Of a DNA stretch of 64,000 nucleotides, positions 63,111-64,000 are shown piece by piece. The stretch spans positions 616,001 to 680,000 of the forward strand of contig NZ_CP133465.1 in assembly GCF_031191185.1 (NCBI RefSeq). The letters run 5' to 3'. Position numbers and translations under genes: made by a program. The notes beneath the pieces are model-generated. The model was not told where the DNA came from, ran no database searches, and saw only the letters and a list, made by a program, of their open reading frames with translations. Source of the DNA: Prevotella nigrescens (GTDB taxonomy: Bacteria; Bacteroidota; Bacteroidia; Bacteroidales; Bacteroidaceae). Position 1 is the first letter of the stretch; the number at the start of each line of letters is the position of its first letter.

Positions 63111-64000
63111 TTAAATATCATCAAAAAGAGATCGTTCTTTGACATATTGATTATGAGATGGAAGAGGGTCTTGCTTCGTTATAAGCTCTTTCAAGTTTAC
63201 TTTTTCAAGTACTGAAATTCTTGTTAAAGTAGCCACCTCTGTTATTGAATATGGGCTTTTGTACTCATGCTTCATCTTGGCAATTAGAAGATATGTGATA
63301 ATTGCAACCCACAGATGGGTGCTTACCGCATTCTTTGAAAATCCCCATAAAGTCTTGACAACAATATTTTGTTTGATCCATTTGAAGAAGACCTCAATAT
63401 CCCATCTGTGTCTATAGAGATTTGCAATTTCTAATGCTTCAATCTCAAAGTTATTGGTTATGAATTCGACTTCTTTACCGTTGTCTGCATCATAGTAACA
63501 CACTTTTCGGATATGTTCAGGATATAGCTTTCTGGATTTGCATGTAGTTAGGCGTATTGTAAAATCGCCTCTTACTCCAGTGCTTACATCAAAGTCTTCT
63601 TTGTGGTCTACAATCTCATATCGCATGTTGTCTTTTGGACGGCAAATCCAAAATGCACCAGCCTTATGAAATCTGTATAATGCATCAAAGTCCACATATG
63701 CCTTATCCATCATATAAAATGCAAGTGGCTCTGGCTCAATCCTATCCAGCTCGTTACTGTCATGCCATTTGCCGTCTGTAATATGAATGCTGGCAGGAAT
63801 GCTTCCACGTAAATCAAGCAATGTGTGCATTTTAACTGCTCCCTTACTGTATTTACCCAAAGCCCAGGTTGCAAGCACTATGCTTGTTGATATTGTTGTG
63901 GAGTCTAAAGCATAAAGTACATTGTCAACAGATACCTCTGACAATTTTGTCTCTGAATACAATGGACGTACTTGTTCAATGAGATATTTGCCCAGTTCCT
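63111..64000 (-). CDS. IS4-family transposase, N-terminus outside the window
   Basis: The frame is open from the window edge to a stop at 63111-63113. It contains a catalytic Asp in 'YALDSTTIS', a second Asp in 'YMMDKAYVDFD' and the Glu in 'YRHRWDIEVFFKWIK', which fits the IS4 signature Y(2)R(3)E(6)K. It is unrelated in detail to the IS4-group element at 7790. No stop interrupts the visible 296 codons. The insertion sequence end should lie between 62995 and 63110, where 'GTGCAATAAAATTGCAC' at about 63085-63101 is a palindrome, but without the other end the boundary cannot be fixed. Confidence 0.9.
   Translation of the reverse strand, partial: ELGKYLIEQVRPLYSETKLSEVSVDNVLYALDSTTISTSIVLATWALGKYSKGAVKMHTLLDLRGSIPASIHITDGKWHDSNELDRIEPEPLAFYMMDKAYVDFDALYRFHKAGAFWICRPKDNMRYEIVDHKEDFDVSTGVRGDFTIRLTTCKSRKLYPEHIRKVCYYDADNGKEVEFITNNFEIEALEIANLYRHRWDIEVFFKWIKQNIVVKTLWGFSKNAVSTHLWVAIITYLLIAKMKHEYKSPYSITEVATLTRISVLEKVNLKELITKQDPLPSHNQYVKERSLFDDI

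Overview
The window looks like a piece of chromosome from a Prevotella-type Bacteroidales bacterium, probably an oral species close to P. intermedia or P. nigrescens; the species is inference. Three things support the group. First, Bacteroidetes promoters (TTG or TTTG, about 20 nt, TAnnTTTG) precede many genes at plausible distances. Second, the proteins are typical of the group: a fimbrillin/FISUMP-type lipoprotein, a type IX secretion (T9SS) sorting tail, an HmuY-like lipoprotein, DUF4292, DUF4143 and a long-form FecE ATPase. Third, base composition is moderate to AT-rich.

Layout. 1-4.6 kb: argS (cut by the left edge), a secreted protein, and an orphan ABC ATPase with a small partner gene whose upstream side is cut by an IS4-family remnant. 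4.6-9.2 kb: an accessory patch with the IS remnant, a fimbrillin/FISUMP lipoprotein with its small leader gene, and an intact 1.4-kb IS4-family element. 9.2-16.9 kb: a 23-bp tandem repeat, then an apparent operon of miaB, an MsbA-like exporter, an AlbA_2 regulator and an LTA-synthase-like sulfatase. 17-25 kb: a DMT transporter, an LpxL-type acyltransferase, LicD, metG, a lipoprotein and a C69 dipeptidase. 25.1-27 kb: a second 23-bp repeat, an orphan lipoprotein and decayed coding sequence. 27-33.3 kb: an M48 protease with two tandem DUF1266 proteins, a long-chain acyl-CoA ligase and prfB. 33.4-39.3 kb: a tiny membrane protein, CYTH, VanZ, a ComEA-like protein, an M16 peptidase, a flavodiiron protein and an acyltransferase. 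39.3-45.7 kb: an HmuY-like lipoprotein, a T9SS cargo protein, and a cluster with a TagD-like/Gfo-Idh fusion, a class V aminotransferase and a CDP-glycerol-transferase-like enzyme. 46-58 kb: an unknown protein, the dut-TPR-DUF4292-EnvC operon, and divergently a dGTPase, a hydrolase/nucleotidase-like fusion and a Dna2-like nuclease-helicase. 58-64 kb: a DUF4143 ATPase, a probable small RNA, pta-ackA, and another IS4-family transposase cut by the right edge.

Functional themes. Many genes serve the cell surface: lipid A acylation, LicD, the sulfatase, the CDP-polyol cluster and the EnvC operon. Nucleotide and DNA metabolism is grouped at 51.8-58 kb, with dut facing a dgt operon that contains a helicase-nuclease. 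The most interesting unexplained items are a dispersed intergenic hairpin element whose stems differ in sequence but keep pairing, the CDP-polyol/aminotransferase cluster, the hydrolase fused to a degenerate nucleotidase-like domain beside a Dna2-like enzyme, and a short transcript-like unit at 60.2 kb. I see no CRISPR array, rRNA or tRNA, and no complete known defence system.
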